NCBI RefSeq assembly: GCF_000426485.1
Contig: NZ_AUFL01000019.1
Location: 1 to 64,000, forward strand
DNA: 64,000 nucleotides
From: Indolivaga capnocytophagoides DSM 22835
GTDB taxonomy: Bacteria; Bacteroidota; Bacteroidia; Bacteroidales; Dysgonomonadaceae
Direction: 5' to 3'
The number at the start of each line of letters is the position of its first letter. The first letter of the stretch is position 1. The notes beneath the pieces are model-generated. The model was not told the DNA's origin. It saw nothing but the letters and a program-made list of their open reading frames with translations, and did no database searches. A program made the position numbers and the translations under genes. Shown piece after piece: positions 17,414 to 25,443 of the stretch.

Positions 17414-17436
17414 ATAACAGGCTGTTGTTATACTTG
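17414..17436 (+). repeat. Inverted repeat 1 and TATACTTG box, porX copy
   Basis: ATAACA-6 nt-TGTTAT, overlapping TATACTTG (17429-17436), a one-mismatch match to the -7 consensus. The block TATTTAATG-nn-GTATTT just upstream is also shared with the copy before the GNAT gene at 60573. Confidence 0.7.
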
Positions 17437-17480
17437 AATGGATAAATAATATTCGACGATACGGATGTGAGCCAATAAAA

Positions 17481-17493
17481 AGGTCTGAGACCT
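17481..17493 (+). promoter_or_regulatory. Leader palindrome AGGTCTGAGACCT, porX copy
   Basis: Perfect consensus copy in the context AAAAAGGTCTGAGACCTTAA. The core ends 24 nt before the porX ATG. Confidence 0.85.
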
Positions 17494-17516
17494 TAAACCT
17501 TCTTATATATGATAAT

Positions 17517-19061
17517 ATGAAAAAATACCGAATACTTTGGGCCGATGATGAAATAGAATTGCTCAGGCCTCATGTGTTTTTTCTTGAAGATAAGGGATAT
17601 GAAATAGTAACTGTGAATAGCGGTCAGGATGCTTTGGATTGCTGCTCTGCTGAGAGTTTCGATTTGGTGTTTCTAGATGAAAATATGCCCGGTCTTACAG
17701 GGTTGCAGACTTTGAGCAAGATCAAAGAAATAGATCCGAATATTCCGGTGATAATGATTACTAAGAGCGAGGATGAAGGCATAATGACAGATGCCATCGG
17801 TAAAAAAATAGCCGATTACCTTATAAAACCAGTTAATCCAAACCAGATTCTATCGTCTATAAAGAAAAACCTGCATAAAAATGATATAGTTTCTGAAGCC
17901 ACAGTCGAAGGCTACAGGGAGGAGTTTAACAAGATAGGAGCTCAGATCGGTTTTGCTGATTCTTTTGACGAATGGTCGGATGTGTATCGTAAGCTTGTCT
18001 TTTGGGAATTGGAGCTGACAGCAACTCAAAACCCTTTGCTTGATCTGATTATTGCACAGAAGCAGGATGCCAATAATTCTTTTCTGAAATTCGTGAAGAA
18101 GAATTATGAGTCGTGGGTGCATGATGCAGAACACCGTCCGTTGATTAGTCCCGACTTGTTCAAGAAAAAACTGTTTCCGCTGCTCGATAACGGAGAGAAG
18201 GTTTTCTTTGTTCTGATCGATAATTTTCGTCTTGATCAATGGCTGGCAATTAAAGATATGCTGGCTCCCGATTTTACGATCGAAGAAGATATGTATATGT
18301 CGATACTGCCTACGGCTACTCAGTATGCCCGCAACTCTATATTTTCAGGTTTGATGCCTTTGCAGATATCGGAAATGTATCCTGATTTATGGGTGGAAGA
18401 TACGGAAGACGAGGGTAAAAACCTCAATGAAGAAGCTTTTGTTAAAGCACAGATAGATCGATTCCGAAAGAATTATTCATTTTCTTATAACAAGATACAT
18501 ACATCGTCATACGGCAGTAAATTGGTACAGAATCTCAATACTCTGCAGAATAACCAATTGAACGTAATTGTTGTAAATTTTGTGGATATGCTTTCGCATG
18601 CCCGGACTGATTCTCAGATGATACGCGAACTTGCTGCCAGCGAGGCTGCTTACCGTTCGCTTACCCGTTCGTGGTTCCGGCATTCGAGTACGAGTGATTT
18701 GTTTAAGAAGATTGCCGATATGGGGTATAAGATAATTTTAACAACGGATCATGGAACAATCAGGGTGAAAAATCCGTTAAAGGTTATCGGCGATAAGCAA
18801 ACCAACTCGAACCTGAGGTATAAGGTTGGGAAGAATCTCGATTATAATTATAAGAAAGTATACGAATCCCGTAATCCTTCGCAGATCGGGTTGCCATCAC
18901 CTAATATAAGCAGTAAGTATATTTTTGCGCAGAATGATGATTTTTTCGCTTATCCTAATAATTACAATTATTATGTGTCGTATTATATCGATACATTCCA
19001 GCATGGAGGAATTTCTTTGGAGGAAATGCTGATACCATTGGTTACGCTGAATCCGAAGTGA
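17517..19061 (+). CDS. porX: PorX: response regulator fused to a PglZ phosphatase domain
   Basis: 514 aa, the length of known PorX proteins. Residues 1-120 are a CheY-like receiver: acidic pair D10/D11, phospho-acceptor D54 (VFLDENMPG), conserved lysine in YLIKPVNP. The rest is a PglZ/alkaline-phosphatase-superfamily domain with VFFVLIDNFRLDQW and the metal-binding TTDHGT. PorX controls type IX secretion with the kinase PorY, which is not seen here. The adjacent tsaE and the T9SS cargo elsewhere in the window fit. Its leader carries the palindrome cassette. Confidence 0.92.
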   Translation: MKKYRILWADDEIELLRPHVFFLEDKGYEIVTVNSGQDALDCCSAESFDLVFLDENMPGLTGLQTLSKIKEIDPNIPVIMITKSEDEGIMTDAIGKKIADYLIKPVNPNQILSSIKKNLHKNDIVSEATVEGYREEFNKIGAQIGFADSFDEWSDVYRKLVFWELELTATQNPLLDLIIAQKQDANNSFLKFVKKNYESWVHDAEHRPLISPDLFKKKLFPLLDNGEKVFFVLIDNFRLDQWLAIKDMLAPDFTIEEDMYMSILPTATQYARNSIFSGLMPLQISEMYPDLWVEDTEDEGKNLNEEAFVKAQIDRFRKNYSFSYNKIHTSSYGSKLVQNLNTLQNNQLNVIVVNFVDMLSHARTDSQMIRELAASEAAYRSLTRSWFRHSSTSDLFKKIADMGYKIILTTDHGTIRVKNPLKVIGDKQTNSNLRYKVGKNLDYNYKKVYESRNPSQIGLPSPNISSKYIFAQNDDFFAYPNNYNYYVSYYIDTFQHGGISLEEMLIPLVTLNPK

Positions 19062-19143
19062 GGTTAAATAGGAATTATTTTGTCTTTAATGATATACTTT
19101 GGGTTGTAATTAGTTTATTATAGTATTTACCGAAATAATAAAT

Positions 19144-19156
19144 AGGTCTGAGACCT
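19144..19156 (+). promoter_or_regulatory. Leader palindrome AGGTCTGAGACCT, tsaE copy
   Basis: Perfect consensus copy; the core ends 19 nt before the tsaE ATG. TATACTTTG about 50 nt upstream may be the associated promoter box. Confidence 0.85.
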
Positions 19157-19174
19157 TAATCTATAGATAGATAT

Positions 19175-19588
19175 ATGGAGATAAAGATAAAGTCGCTGGA
19201 AACTATAAATGATGCGGCAACAGAATTTGTCAAACAAATGGGAGATAATACCGTATTCGCTTTTCATGGTGAAATGGGAGCCGGTAAAACTACTTTTATA
19301 AAAGCCATTTGTGAAAAATTGGGAGTGGAGGATGTAATAAACAGTCCTACTTTTGCTATCGTGAATGAGTATCGTTCGGGTACGGGCGAGTTGATTTATC
19401 ATTTCGATTTTTACCGCATTAAAAATGAGTCGGAAGCTTTTGATTTCGGCTATGAAGACTACTTCTATAGTGGTAGTATCTGTTTTGTCGAATGGCCGGA
19501 GTTAGTGGAGTCTCTACTGCCTCACGATACGGTGAATGTGTATATAAAAGAGGAGGCGAATGGCGAGCGTTCCGTTTCCGTACAATGA
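19175..19588 (+). CDS. tsaE: tRNA threonylcarbamoyladenosine biosynthesis ATPase TsaE
   Basis: 137-aa P-loop ATPase of the TsaBDE complex making t6A in tRNAs that read ANN codons. The Walker A is [10 protein letters not shown] (about residues 31-40), then [16 protein letters not shown] and a Walker-B-like CFVEWPE. Same strand as porX, 113 nt downstream, but with its own leader palindrome, so it may be separately transcribed. A bidirectional terminator follows. Confidence 0.94.
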   Translation: MEIKIKSLETINDAATEFVKQMGDNTVFAFHGEMGAGKTTFIKAICEKLGVEDVINSPTFAIVNEYRSGTGELIYHFDFYRIKNESEAFDFGYEDYFYSGSICFVEWPELVESLLPHDTVNVYIKEEANGERSVSVQ

Positions 19589-19591
19589 TAT

Positions 19592-19621
19592 AAAAGGGCA
19601 GCCCGAACAGCTGCCCTTTTT
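19592..19621. terminator. Bidirectional terminator between tsaE and the WYL regulator
   Basis: AAAAGGGCAG and CTGCCCTTTT form a 10-bp stem with a 9-nt loop; A and T flanks make it work in both directions between convergent genes. Confidence 0.9.
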
Positions 19622-19626
19622 GTTGG

Positions 19627-20889
19627 TTATTTAACCCCAATCATAATATCGAAGCTCAGTTCGTCTCCGAAGAACTGACTGGCAGGATAGTATTCAAAAT
19701 CTGTGCTGTACTCTCTGTTCAGATCTGTTTGCCATATCTCCATCCATTTGTTGAAAATGATATTTTCCGACAGTTTTCCTTGACCTGTAAACTTCTCGTA
19801 GCTTCCTCCGCATACTTTCACTGCGTGCATGCCTTCGGGGATCTGGTCAATGCTGCTTACTTTTAGACCGATAGTAAGAGTGTATGGTTGGGTACAATCT
19901 CCATCATAATCGGAGTATACTCCATATACATCCGCATTTATTTTATTGGGTATTGTTCCAGGGATATTTTCTGCTGAGAAACGTTTCCATAGTGCAGGTA
20001 TATCTTTTTCACCTTTTCCCGGTTCGTTGGATGTGCGGACAAATATTCCTATAACATAAAATTCTTCTATTTTCATACTTTTGCTTTTATGGGTTGATTT
20101 ACTGTTGTGATTGCGCATCTCACTGTTTGATATTGCAAAGGTATCAGAGGATTGTGACATCAGTGTGTCAAGGGTTGAAGAGTATCTAAAATATTTTTGC
20201 TTACATTCTTCGAAATAATCTTGAAGATTGAATTTGTGAGGGGTAAAAAGGTCTCCTGATTCTATCAGAGAGCTGATTCTGTCGAGTCGGAAAGCTCTGA
20301 TCTCATTTCTCAGACGGCAATGAGCTATAAGTATCCAATTACCTTGCGTATTGTATAATGCTAGAGATTCGATCGAACGTTGGGTTTGTTCTCCGCTTTC
20401 CGATATGTATTTTATCTGTATTGTCCTGAAATTTGTTATTGCCGACTGAATAATGGTAAGATTGCGGCTTGTCTGATTATACCAATGGTTATTGCGGACT
20501 TGTATACGGTCGGACAAAAGTTCGGTTTTGTCTTTGACGCTGTATCTCATTGTTGCTTTTATTTTAGATATAGCGTCAGTATAACTTTTGCGAAATGATT
20601 CATCGTTGTTCACTGCAACAATTTTTTCTGCGGTGATAAGGGCATTGGCTTCCGCTTCGGTAAATGAAATCGGAGACAGAAGATAACCTTGCAGGAGCGA
20701 ATAACCTTTTCCTTCTTCGGTAACAATAGGTATACCGGCTTCTTCCAGAACACGTATGTCCCGATAAGCTGTGCGTGTGCTTATCCCGAATTTATCGGCA
20801 ATTATTTGGGCTGTTATAATCTTTTTCGATTGTAACAGTGTTAATATAGATGCAAGACGGGCAATTCGGGATAGGTCGGAGTGTTCCAT
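19627..20889 (-). CDS. WYL-domain transcriptional regulator fused to a GyrI-like effector domain
   Basis: 420 aa in three parts. Residues 1-60 are a winged HTH of the HTH_11/DeoR type (KIITAQIIADKFGISTRTAYRDIRVLEEAGIPI). Residues about 130-240 contain a WYL domain (ISESGEQTQRSIESLALYNTQGNWILIAHC). After a polar linker, residues about 275-420 match a GyrI-like/AraC effector-binding domain (YVIGIFVRTS, DVYGVYSDYDG, FEYYPASQFF). Such proteins usually sense small ligands or nucleic acids; the target is unknown. The upstream gap of 190 nt to ygiQ is divergent. Confidence 0.85.
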   Translation of the reverse strand: MEHSDLSRIARLASILTLLQSKKIITAQIIADKFGISTRTAYRDIRVLEEAGIPIVTEEGKGYSLLQGYLLSPISFTEAEANALITAEKIVAVNNDESFRKSYTDAISKIKATMRYSVKDKTELLSDRIQVRNNHWYNQTSRNLTIIQSAITNFRTIQIKYISESGEQTQRSIESLALYNTQGNWILIAHCRLRNEIRAFRLDRISSLIESGDLFTPHKFNLQDYFEECKQKYFRYSSTLDTLMSQSSDTFAISNSEMRNHNSKSTHKSKSMKIEEFYVIGIFVRTSNEPGKGEKDIPALWKRFSAENIPGTIPNKINADVYGVYSDYDGDCTQPYTLTIGLKVSSIDQIPEGMHAVKVCGGSYEKFTGQGKLSENIIFNKWMEIWQTDLNREYSTDFEYYPASQFFGDELSFDIMIGVK

Positions 20890-20985
20890 GAGGCGTATAA
20901 ATATTTTATATTACAAGTATACAAAACTTATTTGTGTATCAGCAAAGAATTTTACAAGGATACGAGTGGATATACATTTTCAAGT

Positions 20986-21012
20986 TATAACAAGTTCAGA
21001 GTGTTATACTTG
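20986..21012 (+). repeat. Inverted repeat 1 and TATACTTG box, ygiQ copy
   Basis: TATAACA-9 nt-TGTTATA overlapping TATACTTG (21005-21012), preceded by ATTTTCAAG at the position expected for a -33 region. It ends about 15 nt before the leader palindrome. Confidence 0.7.
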
Positions 21013-21026
21013 TCAAAGCTATAAAT

Positions 21027-21039
21027 AGGTCTGCGACCT
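21027..21039 (+). promoter_or_regulatory. Leader palindrome, ygiQ copy (AGGTCTGCGACCT)
   Basis: One change from consensus in the centre. The core ends 41 nt before the ATG, the longest spacing in the set. A TATCTTTG at 21065-21072 lies between it and the start codon and could be a second promoter. Confidence 0.8.
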
Positions 21040-21079
21040 TAAATGCTTTCTGTTACATAATAACTATCTTTGCACCACA

Positions 21080-22978
21080 ATGAGAGATTATAAACTGACA
21101 GATTGGTTGCCTACAACCAAGAAAGAAATAGAATTGAGAGGATGGGATGATGTAGATGTCATTCTTTTCTCGGGCGATGCCTATATTGATCATCCCGCTT
21201 TCGGTGCGGCAGTAGTCGGGCGGATATTGGAAAGCGAAGGACTAAAAGTGGCGATTATACCGCAGCCTAACTGGCGTGATGATTTACGGGATTTCCGTAA
21301 ATTGGGAAAACCCCGTTTATTCTTTGGTGTTTCGGCCGGAGCGATGGATTCGATGATTAACCATTATACGGCCAATAAACGTTTGAGATCCGATGATGCC
21401 TATACTCCGGATAGTCGTGCAGGTATGCGTCCTGATCGTCCGTCCGTTGTATATACGAAAATATTAAAAGAACTATATCCTGATATTCCCGTTGTTTTGG
21501 GTGGAATAGAGGCTTCATTAAGACGGGTTACCCATTATGATTATTGGGACGATGAATTGAAGAGGTCAATACTTTTTGATTCGGGAGCAGACCTGCTTGT
21601 ATATGGGATGGGCGAACAACCACTAAGGGAGGTTGTACATCGTCTGAAAGAGGGACAGGCTATTTCAGAAATGACCGATGTGAAACAGGTGGCTTATCTT
21701 TCTATAGAATTTCAGAAAGAAGAAAAAGATATAGAGTTGTTTTCTCACGAGGAGTGTTTGGAGGATAAACTCAAACAAGCCAAAAACTTCAAAGTTGTAG
21801 AGGAACAATCAAATATGATGAAGGCTGCACGTATCGTGCAAAAGGCAGGACGGGAGTATGTGGTTATCAATCCCCCGTATCCTCCGATGACCGAAACGGA
21901 AATCGATACATCTTTCGATTTGCCTTATACCCGTTTGCCCCATCCGAAATATAAGGATAAGACGATACCCGCATTCGAGATGATAAAATTTTCGGTAAAT
22001 ATGCACCGTGGCTGTTTCGGTGGTTGTGCTTTCTGTACTATTTCGGCTCATCAGGGTAAGTTTGTAGCTTCACGCTCCAAGGAATCGATTATAAACGAGG
22101 TTAAACAAATTACCGAGATGCCCGACTTTAAAGGTTATTTGAGTGATTTAGGCGGCCCTTCGGCTAATATGTACCGGATGAAGGGAAAAGATCAGTCAGT
22201 TTGTGAAAAATGCAGGCGTCCATCGTGTATTCACCCTCGTATTTGTAAAAATCTGAATACAGATCATTCGGCTTTATTGGATATTTATCGTTCGGTAGAT
22301 GCGTTACCCGGAATTAAAAAATCATTTGTCGGAAGCGGAATCCGATACGATGTTTTGCTTCACCGATCAGCCGATGAAAAGATAAATAAGGTGACTGATG
22401 AATACACTCAGGAATTGATAAAGAATCATGTGTCCGGAAGATTGAAAGTTGCGCCGGAACATACATCGGATACTGTTTTGAACTATATGCGTAAGCCAAG
22501 TTTCGAGCAGTTTTATGAGTTTAAGCGTGTTTTTGATAAGGTAAATGCTGATTATGGAATGAAGCAGCAGATTATTCCTTACTTTATTTCGTCTCATCCG
22601 GGATGCGATGAGGTGGATATGGCTGAATTAGCGGTGAAAACAAAACCGCTTGGCTTTAACCTCGAGCAGGTGCAGGACTTTACTCCGTCCCCCATGACAC
22701 TGGCTACCGAAATATATTATACAGGCTATCACCCGTATACTCTCGAAAAAATATATACACCTAAGACAAAGGAACAAAAGCTGGCTCAGCGTAAATATTT
22801 CTTTTGGTACAATAACGATTATAAGCCGGACATTATAAAGTCTCTAAGGCGATTGAAACGTGAAGATTTACTGAATAAACTATATCCTGCTGGATTAGGT
22901 AACGGAGGAGGGAGTAATAACAAGTCGCAAACTCCGAAGAGTTATAATCCTAATTTTAATAAAAAAGGAAGACGGTAA
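21080..22978 (+). CDS. ygiQ: YgiQ-family radical SAM protein
   Basis: 632 aa. The N-terminal half (TDWLPTTKKEIELRGWDDVDVILFSGDAYIDHPAFG) and the GGIEASLRR motif are family hallmarks. The radical-SAM cysteines C312, C316 and C319 lie in HRGCFGGCAFCTISAHQG. A cysteine cluster follows about 65 residues later (CEKCRRPSCIHPRICKNL), and a C-terminal DUF3362-like region ends in a G/N/S-rich tail. The reaction is not established for the family. It stands alone with the leader palindrome. Confidence 0.92.
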   Translation: MRDYKLTDWLPTTKKEIELRGWDDVDVILFSGDAYIDHPAFGAAVVGRILESEGLKVAIIPQPNWRDDLRDFRKLGKPRLFFGVSAGAMDSMINHYTANKRLRSDDAYTPDSRAGMRPDRPSVVYTKILKELYPDIPVVLGGIEASLRRVTHYDYWDDELKRSILFDSGADLLVYGMGEQPLREVVHRLKEGQAISEMTDVKQVAYLSIEFQKEEKDIELFSHEECLEDKLKQAKNFKVVEEQSNMMKAARIVQKAGREYVVINPPYPPMTETEIDTSFDLPYTRLPHPKYKDKTIPAFEMIKFSVNMHRGCFGGCAFCTISAHQGKFVASRSKESIINEVKQITEMPDFKGYLSDLGGPSANMYRMKGKDQSVCEKCRRPSCIHPRICKNLNTDHSALLDIYRSVDALPGIKKSFVGSGIRYDVLLHRSADEKINKVTDEYTQELIKNHVSGRLKVAPEHTSDTVLNYMRKPSFEQFYEFKRVFDKVNADYGMKQQIIPYFISSHPGCDEVDMAELAVKTKPLGFNLEQVQDFTPSPMTLATEIYYTGYHPYTLEKIYTPKTKEQKLAQRKYFFWYNNDYKPDIIKSLRRLKREDLLNKLYPAGLGNGGGSNNKSQTPKSYNPNFNKKGRR

Positions 22979-23082
22979 AAAATCTAAAAAAACACAAACG
23001 AACTGAAAGTTCCTTAATAAGATAATCCATACGTTTGGCTTTCCGTTTATTTAAGATTTATCTTAGCAGATATAAATAAAAT

Positions 23083-23095
23083 AGGTCTGAGACCT
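23083..23095 (+). promoter_or_regulatory. Leader palindrome AGGTCTGAGACCT, kinase copy
   Basis: Perfect consensus copy in AAATAGGTCTGAGACCTTAA; the core ends 12 nt before the ATG. TTATCTTAGCAGA upstream resembles the TTATACTTGCAAA part of the cassette. Confidence 0.85.
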
Positions 23096-23106
23096 TAACA
23101 ACATCT

Positions 23107-24780
23107 ATGAATATGATCCAAACTGTAAAAGTTTTTTGCAAAAATAACAATCAGTATTATGATGTCCCGATGGGAACATCTTTAGTTGAGATTTTAAAGA
23201 CAACAGGTATCGAAAAGCCTTTTCTGATTGTCAACTGTAAAGTAAATAACAAGACGGAGTCCCTGAATTATCAGGTGTATCAGCCTAAGAATATAGAATA
23301 TATCGACATCAGTGAATCATCAGGAATGAGAACCTATGTAAGATCGCTTTGTTTTATTCTTGCAAAAGCTGTGTCGAATGTATTCCCTCAGGCGCAAATG
23401 AGTATTGAGCATCCTATTGCGAAAGGCTATTATGGAGTTATAAAAGGGAAAAAGTCGCTGACTGAGTCCGATATTGCGAAGATTAAATTGGAGATAGACC
23501 GTCTGATTGCCGAAGATCTACCCTTTGAAGCTTTGGAAGCTGAAACAAAAGAGGTCGTTGAGCTGTTCCGCCAGCATTATTTCGAAGATAAGGCATTGCT
23601 CCTTGAAACATCCGACATGTTATATTCTAAATATTACCGTTTGGGTAATTATGTCGATTATTTTTACGGATGCCTTGTGCCTTCTACCAAATATATCTTT
23701 TTGTATGAATTGGAACCGTATATGGAAGGCTTTATGCTTCGTGTCCCTAATAGGGATAATCCTGTGGAATTGGAGCCTGCTATCCAACAACCCAAGATGC
23801 AGCAGGTCTTTAATAAGCATTTGACCTTTCTGAATATCATAGGGTTGGATAATGTCGGCGATTTGAATAAAGCTAACCGTACAGGACGCATGTCTGACGT
23901 GGTAAAAGTTTCGGAAGCTTTGCAGGAGAAATCTATTTCGGATATAGCAACTCAAATTGCAGAAAAATTTGATGAAGGAGTAAGGATTGTCTTAATTTCA
24001 GGACCTTCGTCTTCAGGTAAGACTACTTTCCGAAAAAGGCTCGAGGTACAGTTGATGGTAAACCTGATCAAGCCTGTAGGGATTTCCCTTGATGATTACT
24101 TTGTAAACAGAATTGATACACCGAAAGACGAGAATGGCGAGTATGATTATGAGTCTCTTTATTCTCTCGATTTGAAGCAGTTTAATGAGGACATGGCGAG
24201 ATTGCTCAAAGGGGACAAGGTGGCTATGCCTACATATAATTTTACAACCGGACAAAGAGAGTATAAAGGCAATGAATTGCAAATAGATAAGCATACAGTA
24301 TTGGTTATCGAAGGAATACACGGATTGAATCCCGAATTGACAAGCCGTATTCCGGATAAGAGCAAATTCTTGATTTATGTTTCGGCTCTTACTGCTATCT
24401 CTTTGGATAATCACAACTGGATACCAACGACAGACAATCGATTAATCCGTCGTTTGATAAGGGATTATAAATACCGTAATTATTCGGCGATAGATACAAT
24501 CTCCCGATGGAATAGTGTGAGAAAAGGAGAGGATAAGTGGATATTCCCCTATCAGGAAAATGCAGATGTAATGTTCAATTCGGCTATAATATATGAGTTG
24601 GCAGCCTTACGTAAATATGCAGAACCTATATTAATGCAGGTTCCGAAGTCGGCACCCGAATATGCAGAAGCATACCGTATCATGAAATTTCTGAACTATT
24701 TCAATTATATAAACGACAGGGAAATGCCGCCCACATCGTTGTTAAGGGAGTTTTTGGGAGGAAGCAGCTTTAAGTACTAA
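23107..24780 (+). CDS. Uridine-kinase-like nucleoside kinase with TGS/ThrRS-like N-terminus
   Basis: 557 aa. The first 65 residues look like a TGS/ubiquitin-fold module (VKVFCKNNNQYYDVPMGTSLVEIL), followed by a region related to the threonyl-tRNA synthetase second additional domain (FPQAQMSIEHPIAKGYYGV). The C-terminal half is a phosphoribulokinase/uridine-kinase P-loop domain with Walker A GPSSSGKTT at 299-307, GISLDDYFVNR and EGIHGLNPEL. Proteins of this layout are usually annotated as nucleoside kinases; the true substrate is not settled by the sequence. Confidence 0.85.
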   Translation: MNMIQTVKVFCKNNNQYYDVPMGTSLVEILKTTGIEKPFLIVNCKVNNKTESLNYQVYQPKNIEYIDISESSGMRTYVRSLCFILAKAVSNVFPQAQMSIEHPIAKGYYGVIKGKKSLTESDIAKIKLEIDRLIAEDLPFEALEAETKEVVELFRQHYFEDKALLLETSDMLYSKYYRLGNYVDYFYGCLVPSTKYIFLYELEPYMEGFMLRVPNRDNPVELEPAIQQPKMQQVFNKHLTFLNIIGLDNVGDLNKANRTGRMSDVVKVSEALQEKSISDIATQIAEKFDEGVRIVLISGPSSSGKTTFRKRLEVQLMVNLIKPVGISLDDYFVNRIDTPKDENGEYDYESLYSLDLKQFNEDMARLLKGDKVAMPTYNFTTGQREYKGNELQIDKHTVLVIEGIHGLNPELTSRIPDKSKFLIYVSALTAISLDNHNWIPTTDNRLIRRLIRDYKYRNYSAIDTISRWNSVRKGEDKWIFPYQENADVMFNSAIIYELAALRKYAEPILMQVPKSAPEYAEAYRIMKFLNYFNYINDREMPPTSLLREFLGGSSFKY

Positions 24781-24812
24781 CAGTGTTTGTTGCGTCAGCC
24801 AAAACAATAAAA

Positions 24813-24825
24813 CGGTCTGTGACCG
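24813..24825. repeat. Palindrome variant CGGTCTGTGACCG before rplS
   Basis: The GGTC-N3-GACC core is intact, but the flanks are C and G and the site lies upstream of the rplS promoter rather than next to a start codon. It may be a diverged member or lie in the 3' region of the kinase transcript. Confidence 0.55.
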
Positions 24826-24842
24826 AAAAAGCAGCTAAGTAT

Positions 24843-24873
24843 TTGTCAATTATAATAATTGTTCTTATTTTTG
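24843..24873 (+). promoter_or_regulatory. Promoter of rplS (TTG-N20-TATTTTTG)
   Basis: TTG at 24843-24845, a 20-nt spacer and TATTTTTG at 24866-24873 match the consensus. The predicted leader is about 70 nt and contains short self-complementary segments (for example around GACGGGACGGTCTCGT). Confidence 0.75.
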
Positions 24874-24950
24874 CAACCGCTTTGCGTAATCTCTGACGGG
24901 ACGGTCTCGTGAATATTACGTATTGTTGTACAACAAAGCTATTAATAATC

Positions 24951-25310
24951 ATGGATTTAATTAAGATTGCAGAACAAGCATTTGCTACAGGGAAAGAACA
25001 TCCCAAATTTAAAAGTGGTGACACTGTTACAGTAGCATATCGCATCAAAGAAGGTAACAAAGAGCGTGTACAGTTGTATCGTGGTGTTGTTATCAAAATC
25101 GCCGGACACGGTGACAAAAAACGCTTTACTGTACGTAAAATGTCAGACAATATCGGTGTAGAAAGAATTTTTCCGCTTGAGTCTCCATTTATCGACAGCA
25201 TTACTGTAAATAAAGTTGGTAAAGTTCGTAGAGCTAAATTGTACTACCTTCGTGCACTTACAGGTAAAAAAGCAAGAATTAAAGAAAAGAGAGTGGCTGT
25301 TGCTAAATAA
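24951..25310 (+). CDS. rplS: 50S ribosomal protein L19
   Basis: 119 aa from the ATG at 24951 ([11 protein letters not shown]); an upstream in-frame non-ATG start would add 14 unlike residues. Family motifs are visible: [41 protein letters not shown] and [13 protein letters not shown]19 lies at the 30S-50S interface. In many bacteria rplS sits with trmD and rimM; here it is monocistronic with its own promoter and terminator. Confidence 0.96.
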   Translation: MDLIKIAEQAFATGKEHPKFKSGDTVTVAYRIKEGNKERVQLYRGVVIKIAGHGDKKRFTVRKMSDNIGVERIFPLESPFIDSITVNKVGKVRRAKLYYLRALTGKKARIKEKRVAVAK

Positions 25311-25329
25311 TCTTTTCTCATTTCATAAG

Positions 25330-25362
25330 AAAGCACTTCTACTTCGGTTGAGGTGCTTTTTT
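25330..25362 (+). terminator. Intrinsic terminator of rplS
   Basis: AAAGCACTTC and GAGGTGCTTT form a 10-bp stem (one G-U) with a 10-nt loop, followed by TTTT. Confidence 0.9.
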
Positions 25363-25396
25363 ATTGGGGTGAAGTCATTTATTGGCTCACTATGAT

Positions 25397-25404
25397 TATA
25401 TTTG
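25397..25404 (+). promoter_or_regulatory. -7 element before the PorW/SprE-like gene
   Basis: TATATTTG followed by CGACTG; no clear -33 TTG at the expected distance. It lies 40 nt before the TTG start codon. Confidence 0.45.
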
Positions 25405-25443
25405 CGACTGATTCATTGATTATGAAATTAGGGTAGTTTCAGA

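Larger units (their letters stand above)
16953..17516. other. Intergenic region with two repeat families before porX
   Basis: No gene or RNA is recognised. It contains three copies of the GTAAC-AAAA-GTTAC repeat (17011-17030, 17072-17095, 17186-17205), a promoter-like inverted repeat (17414-17436) and the leader palindrome (17481-17493). Confidence 0.7.
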
